Of a stretch of DNA of 64,000 bases, positions 44,376-50,789 are shown in pieces; positions within the stretch are counted from its first letter, which is position 1, and the number at the start of each line of letters is the position of its first letter. This DNA comes from Zhengella sp020637775 (GTDB lineage Bacteria > Pseudomonadota > Alphaproteobacteria > Rhizobiales > Rhizobiaceae). The notes beneath the pieces were generated by a model that worked only from the letters and a program-made list of their open reading frames with translations, was not told the origin of the DNA and did no database searches. The DNA is taken from assembly GCF_041397485.1 (NCBI RefSeq), contig NZ_JAWKWO010000003.1, positions 536,439 to 600,438 of the forward strand. Direction: 5' to 3'. The position numbers and the translations under genes are program-made.

Positions 44376-45988
44376 AGTTCGGTCCGCTTGCCGTCGCGCA
44401 GGCCCGGGGCGCGGTGCTGGCTCATGGCATTCAGGCCGGTGACAAGCGGCTGCGCAAGGGCACGGTCATCGATGCGGAAATCCAGGCGGTGCTGACGCGG
44501 GCGGGGATCGGAACCGTGATCGCCGCTCAACTTGCCGCCGGCGACACCGGAGAGGACGAAGCGGCTGCCCGCCTCGCCGGCGCCTTGCGCATCGGCGGCT
44601 GCACGCCGCGCCCGCCTGCAACAGGCCGGGTGAACATCCATGCCGACCATGACGGTGTCTTCACCGTCTCCCGTGCGCTGGTGGACGCGATCAACCGGAT
44701 CGACCCGGCCATCACGCTCGCCACCGTTCCCGACCATGCAGCCGTTCGTGAAGGCCAGATGGTGGCGACGGTGAAGATGATTCCGTTCGCGGTTTCCCGG
44801 CAGCATCTGGAAGCGGCGGAAGCCGTTGCATCCGGTGAAAGCGTCTTCTCCGTTCACGGCTACACGCCGCGTCTTGCGGGCCTGGTCCAGACGGAACTGC
44901 CGACGGTCAAGACGTCGGTGCTTGCCAAGACGGCTGGCCTGACGGCGGGCCGGCTGGCACGCTCCGGCTCGCGTCTGGGCCGTGAATTGCGTTGTGCGCA
45001 CGATGCCGGAGCGGTCGCGCAGGCGCTCGGCGACCTGAAGCGCGACCATGACCTTCTCATCGTCTTCGGGGCTTCGGCGATGGCCGATTTCGACGACGTC
45101 ATTCCCGCAGCAATCCGCATGGCGGGCGGGCGTGTGGAGCGGGCCGGGATGCCGGTCGATCCCGGCAACCTGCTGGTTCTGGGCTGGATCGGCGATACGC
45201 CGGTCATCGGCGCACCGGGCTGTGCGCGCAGTCCGAAGGAAAATGGCTTCGACTGGGTGCTCGACCGGCTGATGGCCGGCCTGCCGGTGACCGACCGGAT
45301 CATTGCCGGGATGGGTGTCGGGGGGCTGCTGATGGAAATTGCCAGCCGACCGCAGCCGCGCGAGCGCGCGCGTTCGCCGGAGGTGCCGGCGATTGACGGA
45401 GTCGTGCTCGCCGCCGGCCAGTCGCGGCGCATGGGGCCATCCAACAAGCTGCTTTCGGTCTTCGATGGGGAGCCCCTGATCCGGCGCACCGTGCGGGCGG
45501 CCCTTGAATCGGGCGCGTTGCGCAGCGTGAGCGTTGTCACCGGCCACGAGGCGGAACGCATCGCGGCGGCGCTGGAAGGGCTGGATGTCCGCATCGTGCA
45601 CAATCGCGACCACGCAACGGGCATGGCGTCATCGCTGAAAGCCGGGCTGGCCGGGCGGGCGCAGGACGATGCAAGCGTCATGATCCTGCTGGGCGACATG
45701 CCGGGGATCGGGCCGGCGGAAATCCGTGCGCTTGCGAAGGCGCATGATGGCGGGCAGGTGGTTCGCGCCGCCCATGGCGGACAGCGCGGCAATCCGGTCA
45801 TCCTGCCGGCGCGGGTGGTGGCGCGTGTGCCGCTGCTGGAAGGCGATACCGGCGCGCGGCACCTGATCGAGGCTTACGGACTGGAGGTGAGGGACGTGGA
45901 TCTGGGCGCGGCGGCACTGACGGATGTCGATACGCCGGAAGCACTGGCGGCCGCCGGTGGTGTTCAATCCACGATTTCTGTTAAATGA
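44372..45988 (+). CDS. Fused molybdopterin-binding and MobA-like nucleotidyltransferase
   Basis: The 538-residue protein joins two activities. The N-terminal part (about 1-335) is a MoeA/MogA-like molybdopterin-binding module (FGPLAVAQARGAVLAHGIQAG, DLLIVFGASAMADFDDVIPAA, VDPGNLLVLGWIGDTPVIGAPG). The C-terminal part (about 343-538) is a MobA/MocA-type NTP transferase with VDGVVLAAGQSRRMGPSNKL, MILLGDMPGI and GNPVILPA. It would insert molybdenum or form the cytosine dinucleotide cofactor needed by CO-dehydrogenase-type hydroxylases. GTG 44372 is the start, overlapping the upstream stop. It is the last gene of the cluster. Confidence 0.88.
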   Translation: MKFGPLAVAQARGAVLAHGIQAGDKRLRKGTVIDAEIQAVLTRAGIGTVIAAQLAAGDTGEDEAAARLAGALRIGGCTPRPPATGRVNIHADHDGVFTVSRALVDAINRIDPAITLATVPDHAAVREGQMVATVKMIPFAVSRQHLEAAEAVASGESVFSVHGYTPRLAGLVQTELPTVKTSVLAKTAGLTAGRLARSGSRLGRELRCAHDAGAVAQALGDLKRDHDLLIVFGASAMADFDDVIPAAIRMAGGRVERAGMPVDPGNLLVLGWIGDTPVIGAPGCARSPKENGFDWVLDRLMAGLPVTDRIIAGMGVGGLLMEIASRPQPRERARSPEVPAIDGVVLAAGQSRRMGPSNKLLSVFDGEPLIRRTVRAALESGALRSVSVVTGHEAERIAAALEGLDVRIVHNRDHATGMASSLKAGLAGRAQDDASVMILLGDMPGIGPAEIRALAKAHDGGQVVRAAHGGQRGNPVILPARVVARVPLLEGDTGARHLIEAYGLEVRDVDLGAAALTDVDTPEALAAAGGVQSTISVK

Positions 45989-46183
45989 ACTTTGGAAATA
46001 CATTAACAAAACACAAAGCATAAAGTTCTTCTGGCTGCGTAAATCTTTTATTTACCATGAATTACAAGGCTTTGTTAAGCCTGCCGGCACTACGGCTTCG
46101 TGCAGGCAGGGTTACAGGTAAAGTGAAGACGTCCGGCGACAAGCCGGGCCCGATTCATGGCGCCGACTCCTATGCCGTCAACA

Positions 46184-46201
46184 ATCCCGGCATACCGGGA
46201 T
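46184..46201 (+). promoter_or_regulatory. Leader hairpin of the secreted-protein cassette
   Basis: ATCCCGG-CATA-CCGGGAT is a perfect 7-base stem ending 29 bases before the ATG at 46231. It follows an AT-rich stretch (45985-46075) that probably contains the promoter. It may protect or control the mRNA. Confidence 0.4.
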
Positions 46202-46230
46202 GCCCGCAAGGGCTGTCAAAGGAGTATAAA

Positions 46231-46698
46231 ATGAAGTCTTTCCAGAAAATTCTCGTTGCTGCAGCGGTTCTGGCACCTGTCCAGTCTTTCGCGGCGTCCG
46301 GCGATGTTCCGTTCAACGGTACGATTGTCGATACCTGTGTCATCACGGTCGGCTCCGGCGGTACGATCACGCCGAATTCCGCCTATACCGTGTTGAGCTC
46401 GAAAGAGGCGGGCGGCACCTCGGGCCGGGCTGCGCTGCTGGTGACCGGCAATTCCTATTCGGTGACCGCCGAAGCGCCAACGGCCTGGTCGACGGCGCCT
46501 GCTTCCGCTTCGTCGGCGACGTTCGCCTCCGAATATGACCTGTCGGGCGCGAACACGGCCGCCAATGTTACCGGGTCCACGGCGACGCGACTGGCCAACG
46601 GCACGACGAATGTCAATGTCGACCTGACCGCCACACTGCCGTCCGGAAACTACGAGGCCGGCAATTATCGCGCGGTCGTCGTGTTGCGCTGCGAGTAA
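46231..46698 (+). CDS. Secreted fimbrial-subunit-like protein
   Basis: The 155-residue precursor has a Sec signal (MKSFQKILVAAAVLAPVQSFAA, cleavage near residue 22). The mature part is Ser/Thr/Ala/Gly-rich and beta-strand-rich with only two cysteines, in IVDTCVITVG near the start and VVVLRCE at the end. This placement is what a disulphide-closed pilin or spore-coat-U-like subunit would show. The final strand YRAVVVLRCE also fits an immunoglobulin-like subunit. AAAGGAG lies 9 bases before ATG 46231. It is the first of three small exported-protein genes. Similarity to fimbrial subunits is my reading of the pattern, not a proven match. Confidence 0.68.
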   Translation: MKSFQKILVAAAVLAPVQSFAASGDVPFNGTIVDTCVITVGSGGTITPNSAYTVLSSKEAGGTSGRAALLVTGNSYSVTAEAPTAWSTAPASASSATFASEYDLSGANTAANVTGSTATRLANGTTNVNVDLTATLPSGNYEAGNYRAVVVLRCE

Positions 46699-46743
46699 GC
46701 GTCTGACCGGGGCGAAGACGCCCGAACAGGATCGAGGACAATC

Positions 46744-47136
46744 ATGACCACATCCAGACTGTTGACCGGCGTCTTCGCGCTGGCGCTGTTGCCGTGCGCG
46801 GCCGCAGCCCAATCCATGTCGCCGATGCGCGCCGAAGTTCAGAGTTTCACCGACTCCTTCGCTGTGCGTGTCTATCCGGCGAACCCTTACCAGCACCGGA
46901 TCCGTATCGAGGTGAAGGTCTATGACCAGAACTTCAGGGAGATCGAGGGTGCGATAGCGTCGCCTTCCGTCTTCACCCTCGGTTCGCGGTTTGCCCGTCC
47001 GGTCACCGTGATGGTGCCGTTCGACGGCGAGGCGCAACGCAAGGTCCGGATCTGTACCGAATCCGTTCCTTTTCCGGGGCAGACCACAACCATCAAGGCA
47101 CAAATATGCGGAAAATTTCTTGGCAAACGGCTTTGA
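46744..47136 (+). CDS. Secreted single-domain protein resembling a pilus chaperone N-domain
   Basis: The 130-residue precursor has a signal peptide (LLTGVFALALLPCAAAAQ). The mature part, about 110 residues, resembles the first immunoglobulin domain of a PapD-type chaperone: strand pattern SFAVRVYPANPYQHRIRIEVKV, then RFARPVTVMVPFDGEAQRKVRIC. The second chaperone domain is missing. Two cysteines (RICTES, AQICGK) could form a disulphide. The product ends with a basic GKFLGKRL. It follows the subunit-like gene by 45 bases, and its end overlaps the next gene by 31 bases. A chaperone-like role is an inference. Confidence 0.65.
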   Translation: MTTSRLLTGVFALALLPCAAAAQSMSPMRAEVQSFTDSFAVRVYPANPYQHRIRIEVKVYDQNFREIEGAIASPSVFTLGSRFARPVTVMVPFDGEAQRKVRICTESVPFPGQTTTIKAQICGKFLGKRL

Positions 47137-47630
47137 CAAGCGCGGCCACGGGGCTGCTTGCGCTTTGCGTGCAGCCCGCATGGGCCGATGACGTCAATTA
47201 CATCTCTCAGAACATCCAGGGCTTCAACCTGCCGGGTGTGCAGCTTCCGCAAGGGGCGGACGAGGTGCGCGCGGCGGACGGAACGACCTGCCGCTCGGCG
47301 GTGTCGGGAAATGGCGCCTATCTCGATGTCGGCGTCATCGGTACGCCGAAGTCGTCGGGGGCGGGCGGTTCCACGGCATCGGCCTATGGGCGGATCGTCA
47401 TTCCGCTGAGCCGCAGCCCCAAGCGCCTCGACTGCTCGCAGCTCTATGCGCTGGAAGTGGAGCGGTTGAAGATGGAGCTTCGCCTGATGCAGATGGGCCT
47501 CGGCACCCAGGCGGCGGCAACCGATCCGGTCACCACTGCGTCGACGGAAGGCAAAGGTCGTTTGAACGGCAAGGCCGGGGGCGGCTCGTCGTGGGCCGAT
47601 GAAGGCTGGACGACGAAGGGGCGGCAATGA
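47106..47630 (+). CDS. Secreted protein of unknown function with C-terminal coiled segment
   Basis: The 174-residue precursor has a signal peptide (TALTSAATGLLALCVQPAWA, cleavage about residue 27). The mature region contains two cysteines (DGTTCRSAV and KRLDCSQLY), a Gly/Ser-rich middle, and a helix that could form a short coiled coil (LYALEVERLKMELRLMQMG). A disordered Gly/Lys/Ser tail follows. No family is recognised. It starts inside the preceding gene in another frame, with a 31-base overlap, so co-translation is likely. The helix may hold the protein to a partner at the cell surface. Confidence 0.65.
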   Translation: MRKISWQTALTSAATGLLALCVQPAWADDVNYISQNIQGFNLPGVQLPQGADEVRAADGTTCRSAVSGNGAYLDVGVIGTPKSSGAGGSTASAYGRIVIPLSRSPKRLDCSQLYALEVERLKMELRLMQMGLGTQAAATDPVTTASTEGKGRLNGKAGGGSSWADEGWTTKGRQ

Positions 47631-47709
47631 GTTCGGGAATGGCGCTTGCAGCGGAAACAGCGGCGCGGGGGTGTTGCATCGGCAATCGCCTTTGGTTCAA
47701 CATGCCGCC

Positions 47710-48579
47710 ATGGTTCGCGCTGCCTTCCTTGCCACTGTCCTGTGCCTTGCTTCCGTTCTTCCGGCCGGCGCGCTGGAACTCGCGCCACACAAGGACCGGC
47801 TGTTTGCCTATCCGGCATTGCTGGAGGGCAGCGCGCCGCCGGCCTATCGCATTGTCGATTACCGGGAGATGCGTGATATCAACGGGCGCGACGCGGTCCC
47901 CGAACGGCGGGTGAAGGACGAGTATGTCTCTCTTTCCTTCGCCAGCCAGCGGGCCGATCTCGTGCTCAAGACCGGGGGGCTGTCGATTGCCCATGTCGCG
48001 GCCGGGCGGCGCAGCAAGGCAAGCCTGGTCGTCATCTACCTGCACGGGCAGGGCGGCACCCGCATCCAGGGCGTTGCCGACTACACGTTCGGCGGCAATT
48101 TCAACCGGGTCCAGAACCTGGTGACAGCGGCCGGCGGGCTTTATCTTTCCCTCGATCTTTCCGATTTCGAGAGCCGCGGCGCGGCAGAGGTCAAGGCGCT
48201 GGCAGACCACTATCTCCAGGCCTCGCCGGGCGCGCGCGTTTTTCTTGCCTGCGGTTCCATGGGCGGGCAATTGTGCTGGCGGCTGGCCCGCGACGGCGAG
48301 GTGGTTCGCCGCATGGGCGGGATGATGTTGCTGGGCTCCATGTGGGACGATGCGTTCACGGGCAGTGCGGCCTTTCGCGCGCGTGTGCCGGTTCTTTTCG
48401 GACATGGCAGCCGCGACACGGTCTTTCCCGTCGAACGCCAGGAAGCCTTTTTCCGCTCGATCCTGAAGACGGCACCGGACTATCCGGCCCGCTTCGTGCG
48501 TTTCGAAACGGGTACGCATGGCACGCCCATCCGCATGACGGACTGGCGGGAAACACTGAACTGGATGCTGAACAACTGA
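47710..48579 (+). CDS. Exported alpha/beta hydrolase
   Basis: The 289-residue precursor has a signal peptide (MVRAAFLATVLCLASVLPAGALE). The body shows VIYLHGQGGTRIQG, which suggests an oxyanion site, the nucleophile elbow ACGSMGGQLCW (GSMGG, Ser nucleophile), and PVLFGHGSRDTVFPVERQ with a likely catalytic Asp and a terminal His (ETGTHGTPIRMTDW). It is therefore a periplasmic or secreted serine hydrolase of the esterase or peptidase type. The ribosome site before ATG 47710 is weak, and the frame is open to 47599. The gene starts 79 bases after the three secreted-protein genes and may be linked to them. Confidence 0.78.
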   Translation: MVRAAFLATVLCLASVLPAGALELAPHKDRLFAYPALLEGSAPPAYRIVDYREMRDINGRDAVPERRVKDEYVSLSFASQRADLVLKTGGLSIAHVAAGRRSKASLVVIYLHGQGGTRIQGVADYTFGGNFNRVQNLVTAAGGLYLSLDLSDFESRGAAEVKALADHYLQASPGARVFLACGSMGGQLCWRLARDGEVVRRMGGMMLLGSMWDDAFTGSAAFRARVPVLFGHGSRDTVFPVERQEAFFRSILKTAPDYPARFVRFETGTHGTPIRMTDWRETLNWMLNN

Positions 48580-48597
48580 TCCCCGGGAGGACATGAC

Positions 48598-49017
48598 ATG
48601 ACGGGCCATATCGACCCTGCGCGCGAAACCTTTGGCGAATTCCGCCGCATGGACCGGGAGGGTCCGATTCACATGCTCAACCTCGTGCGCCTGCGCGACG
48701 AGGCCGCCTATCCCGATGGCCGCGCGGCAACGGGGGCAGAAGCCTATGCCGCCTATGGCCGGGAAAGCGGGCCGATCTTCCGGGGTGTCGGCGGCCGCAT
48801 CGCGTGGAGCGGGGCGTTCGAATTGATGCTGATCGGCCCGGCCGAGGAGCGCTGGGATATCTGTTTCATCGCAGAATACCCGTCCGTTCAGGCCTTCGTG
48901 GACATGGTGAAGAACCCGGACTACCAGAAGGCGGTGGTTCACCGGCAGGCGGCCGTGCTCGATTCACGCCTCATACGGCTGGAGCCGCGCCATTCCGGCG
49001 AAGGTTTCGGAGAGTGA
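48598..49017 (+). CDS. DUF1330 family protein
   Basis: The 139-residue cytoplasmic protein belongs to DUF1330, a ferredoxin-like (dimeric alpha/beta barrel) family. The start GPIHMLNLVRLRDEAAYPDG, AAYGRESGPIFRGVGGRIAW and DICFIAEYPSVQAFVDMVKN follow the family pattern. These proteins are of unknown biochemical function, with stress or small-molecule roles proposed. A clear ribosome site, GGGAGG, precedes ATG 48598, 18 bases after the hydrolase gene. It converges on the DUF1176 gene. Confidence 0.87.
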   Translation: MTGHIDPARETFGEFRRMDREGPIHMLNLVRLRDEAAYPDGRAATGAEAYAAYGRESGPIFRGVGGRIAWSGAFELMLIGPAEERWDICFIAEYPSVQAFVDMVKNPDYQKAVVHRQAAVLDSRLIRLEPRHSGEGFGE

Positions 49018-49065
49018 ATTCGCGAATCCCTGCAAAAGGTTGTAGCCGGTTGCGAAGATTCTGAA

Positions 49066-50124
49066 TCAGGGTGCGGAATCCTTGTCGAAAACAAGGATTC
49101 CGTCATCCGCTTCGTCCATCGTCGGGTCCACCTCGTAGCGGACCAGCGTGAAGTCGCCGTCACGGAAGATCCATTTCCCTGATGACCAGGCATCGCCCAG
49201 GCCGCGCCATTTGGCAAAGGACGTGATCGAGAGCGTTTGCGGATCGTATTGCGCGTTGATGAGTTGCGTGACGGCCTTGTAGCCGATGACCTGCATGGAA
49301 TCGAGTTCGGCGGACCCGGCATCGAGGTAGCGGATGTCGAGTTCCGGTTCCGCGAAGGCAAGCGCGCGCAGCCCCTCTGTCTCGTCCCGCAGATAGAAGA
49401 CATCGACGATGTTGTAGGCAGCGTGGCGGCAGGTGAAGCCATAGAGCCAGGCGCGCCGCCTGGGTGCGTCGGCCGCATCGCTGATGTGGTTGTATTCGAT
49501 CGGCCAGACTTGCGGTCCGTCTTGTGACGCCGCCATGTCGCACGCGCCGGCCCATTCGGCTTCGAACCGCTTGCGCACCGCTTCCAGCCGCTGCCGGGCG
49601 GCGTCGGGCGGTTCGCCAATGCCACAGGTGGCCGGAACGGCTTCTTCGAAAGGCGCATCCGCGACGGCCAGGCGCGCACCCTCGAAGGCCATTGGCCGGT
49701 AGGGCTCGCCCTGGATCTGCGGGTTGGCCAGACGGGCGACATAACAGCCGGAGAAAACCGTTTCGCTGCCATCCGTGCCGATGGCGCGGATGGCGACGGG
49801 CACATGCCAGCGGGTGGTGCCGGCGGCCGCATCGGCTTCGGCAGGTCCGGTGCGCACATCGACGGCCCCTGTGCCTTCGAAGCCGGCGACATAGGTGTCG
49901 AAATCCGGCGACGGCTTGGTTTCGAAATAGGACCATGCCCGCGCGTATTCCCGGTTTGAGAGCGCGTTGTACAGGCTTTCGACGAGCCGCTCCGGCGTGG
50001 ATCGGTCGTCGACATAGCCGGCATTGGCGGGCGCGAGCGCCAGCACGGACATTGCCAGGGCAAGGAACGGGGCCAGGGGAAGGAACGGGGTCAGGGCAAC
50101 GAACGGGCGCGAGGGGCCAAACAT
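49066..50124 (-). CDS. DUF1176 family exported protein
   Basis: The 352-residue precursor has a signal peptide with a repeated hydrophobic run (VALTPFLPLAPFLALAMSVLALAPANA, described in parts), encoded by three near-identical DNA blocks at 50045-50105. The C-terminal half matches DUF1176: FTCRHAAYNIVDVFYLRDE, FAEPELDIRYLD and WRGLGDAWSSGKWIFRDGDF with VRYEVDPTMDE. The N-terminal half has a cysteine-containing SNF-like domain (LVESLYNALSNREYARAW). It acts in the periplasm; its role is unknown. I chose ATG 50124 (MFGPSRPF), which has CCGGAG upstream. It lies downstream of the cuckoo RNA on the same strand. Confidence 0.83.
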   Translation of the reverse strand: MFGPSRPFVALTPFLPLAPFLALAMSVLALAPANAGYVDDRSTPERLVESLYNALSNREYARAWSYFETKPSPDFDTYVAGFEGTGAVDVRTGPAEADAAAGTTRWHVPVAIRAIGTDGSETVFSGCYVARLANPQIQGEPYRPMAFEGARLAVADAPFEEAVPATCGIGEPPDAARQRLEAVRKRFEAEWAGACDMAASQDGPQVWPIEYNHISDAADAPRRRAWLYGFTCRHAAYNIVDVFYLRDETEGLRALAFAEPELDIRYLDAGSAELDSMQVIGYKAVTQLINAQYDPQTLSITSFAKWRGLGDAWSSGKWIFRDGDFTLVRYEVDPTMDEADDGILVFDKDSAP

Positions 50125-50230
50125 GCAAAATCTCCGGTCATCGACCGCAGAAGTGTCAGGCGCGGACCGCGCCTTGGCAAGAGCGCAGGGCGTTTCTTTT
50201 TCACGAGGTCGGGAGTGGTGAGGACAAACG

Positions 50231-50340
50231 AAAACGGCGCCAGCGAGGGAGGAGGTTCGCTGACGCCGCTTTTCGCACACGGCCCTGGGAGGAGGATGGG
50301 CCGTCTGGTCTCACCGGCCATGGGAGGAGGATTGGCCGGA
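50231..50340 (-). ncRNA. Cuckoo/CcsR-type small RNA with three CCTCCTCCC hairpins
   Basis: On the minus strand three hairpins follow one another. Hairpin A has a 7-base stem (50333-50339 with 50314-50320). Hairpin B has a 7-base stem (50298-50304 with 50279-50285). Hairpin C has a 12-base stem with one U-G pair (50257-50268 with 50235-50246). A and B have the identical loop ATCCTCCTCCCA; the loop of C also contains CCTCCTCCC. C is followed by TTTTCG and should be the terminator. This is the pattern of the alphaproteobacterial CcsR or cuckoo RNAs, whose loops resemble anti-Shine-Dalgarno sequence and which are often processed from a DUF1127 transcript. Here the DUF1127 gene lies 137 bases upstream. 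The 5' end is not defined. Confidence 0.88.
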
Positions 50341-50386
50341 GGAGAAGGCTGAAACTTCGACTTGTCGCCGCCGCTTCGTTGTGCTG

Positions 50387-50415
50387 AATATGCTTATTGT
50401 TGTGCATTGCAACAA
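50387..50415 (-). promoter_or_regulatory. Candidate private promoter of the cuckoo RNA
   Basis: Read on the minus strand, TTGTTG (50415-50410), a 17-base spacer and CATATT (50392-50387) could start a transcript just before the first hairpin. The -35 element lies within an inverted repeat. It is a weak match and the RNA may instead be cut from the DUF1127 transcript. Confidence 0.3.
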
Positions 50416-50417
50416 TA
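50395..50417. repeat. Inverted repeat TATTGTTG-N7-CAACAATA
   Basis: Eight-base perfect arms flank TGCATTG. The 12-mer TTGTGCATTGCA inside it (50400-50411) is repeated exactly at 50423-50434, 23 bases or about two helical turns away. It may be an operator between DUF1127 and the RNA. Confidence 0.6.
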
Positions 50418-50432
50418 GCTGATTGTGCATTG

Positions 50433-50457
50433 CAGCCATGCGTCAATCGCATGGCTG
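50433..50457 (-). terminator. 10-base hairpin after the DUF1127 gene
   Basis: CAGCCATGCG and CGCATGGCTG (50433-50442, 50448-50457) form a perfect stem with a 5-base loop, 20 bases after the DUF1127 stop. There is no T-run, so it may be an RNA processing or stability element rather than a full terminator. Confidence 0.5.
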
Positions 50458-50476
50458 AATTTCTGGCCTGTCCGGC

Positions 50477-50620
50477 TTACCAGCCGGAAAAGCGAGCGCG
50501 CAGGATTTCGCGCTGACGCCGTTCCAGTTCCGCCAGGGAACCCGATTGGGCGAGCCACGCTTCCTGTGTGGAGCGGGCGCGAGCGGTGGTGAACAGCGAT
50601 GTAATCCGTTTCATGAGCAT
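50477..50620 (-). CDS. DUF1127 small protein, CcaF1-like
   Basis: The 47-residue protein matches DUF1127: a basic first half MLMKRITSLFTTARARSTQEAW, shown in part, and the family core AELERRQREILRARFSGW, which is Arg/Glu-rich and helical. In Rhodobacter sphaeroides the DUF1127 protein CcaF1 is an RNA-binding protein that affects maturation of the CcsR RNAs encoded in the same transcript. The same pairing is seen here. AAGGAAG lies before ATG 50620; the Met at 50614 is an alternative. An RpoH-like promoter is found 31 bases upstream. Confidence 0.87.
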   Translation of the reverse strand: MLMKRITSLFTTARARSTQEAWLAQSGSLAELERRQREILRARFSGW

Positions 50621-50650
50621 GGGATTTCTTCCTTCTCGTTGATGGCGCGG

Positions 50651-50679
50651 AGATAGCGCTTTTGCTGCGCTGCAACAAG
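50651..50679 (-). promoter_or_regulatory. Candidate RpoH-type promoter of DUF1127 and the cuckoo RNA
   Basis: Read on the minus strand, CTTGTTG (50679-50673), a 16-base spacer and CTATCT (50656-50651) resemble alphaproteobacterial heat-shock sigma promoters. This would give a leader of about 25 bases before ATG 50620. It fits the stress control known for the R. sphaeroides locus. Confidence 0.5.
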
Positions 50680-50789
50680 AAGGGTTTCTGCACATCAGCC
50701 ATGCAAATGCCGCATGACAGTGCATGAAAAACAGGCAGAAACCGGCCCGGTATTCTCACCTGGAACAAGCTGTTCGGGCAGCAGGCGAT

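Noticed and set aside
45985..46030. Possible CtrA sites (TTAA pairs) before the secreted cassette
   Set aside because: TTAA copies are 18 bases apart, not the 7 needed for TTAA-N7-TTAA.
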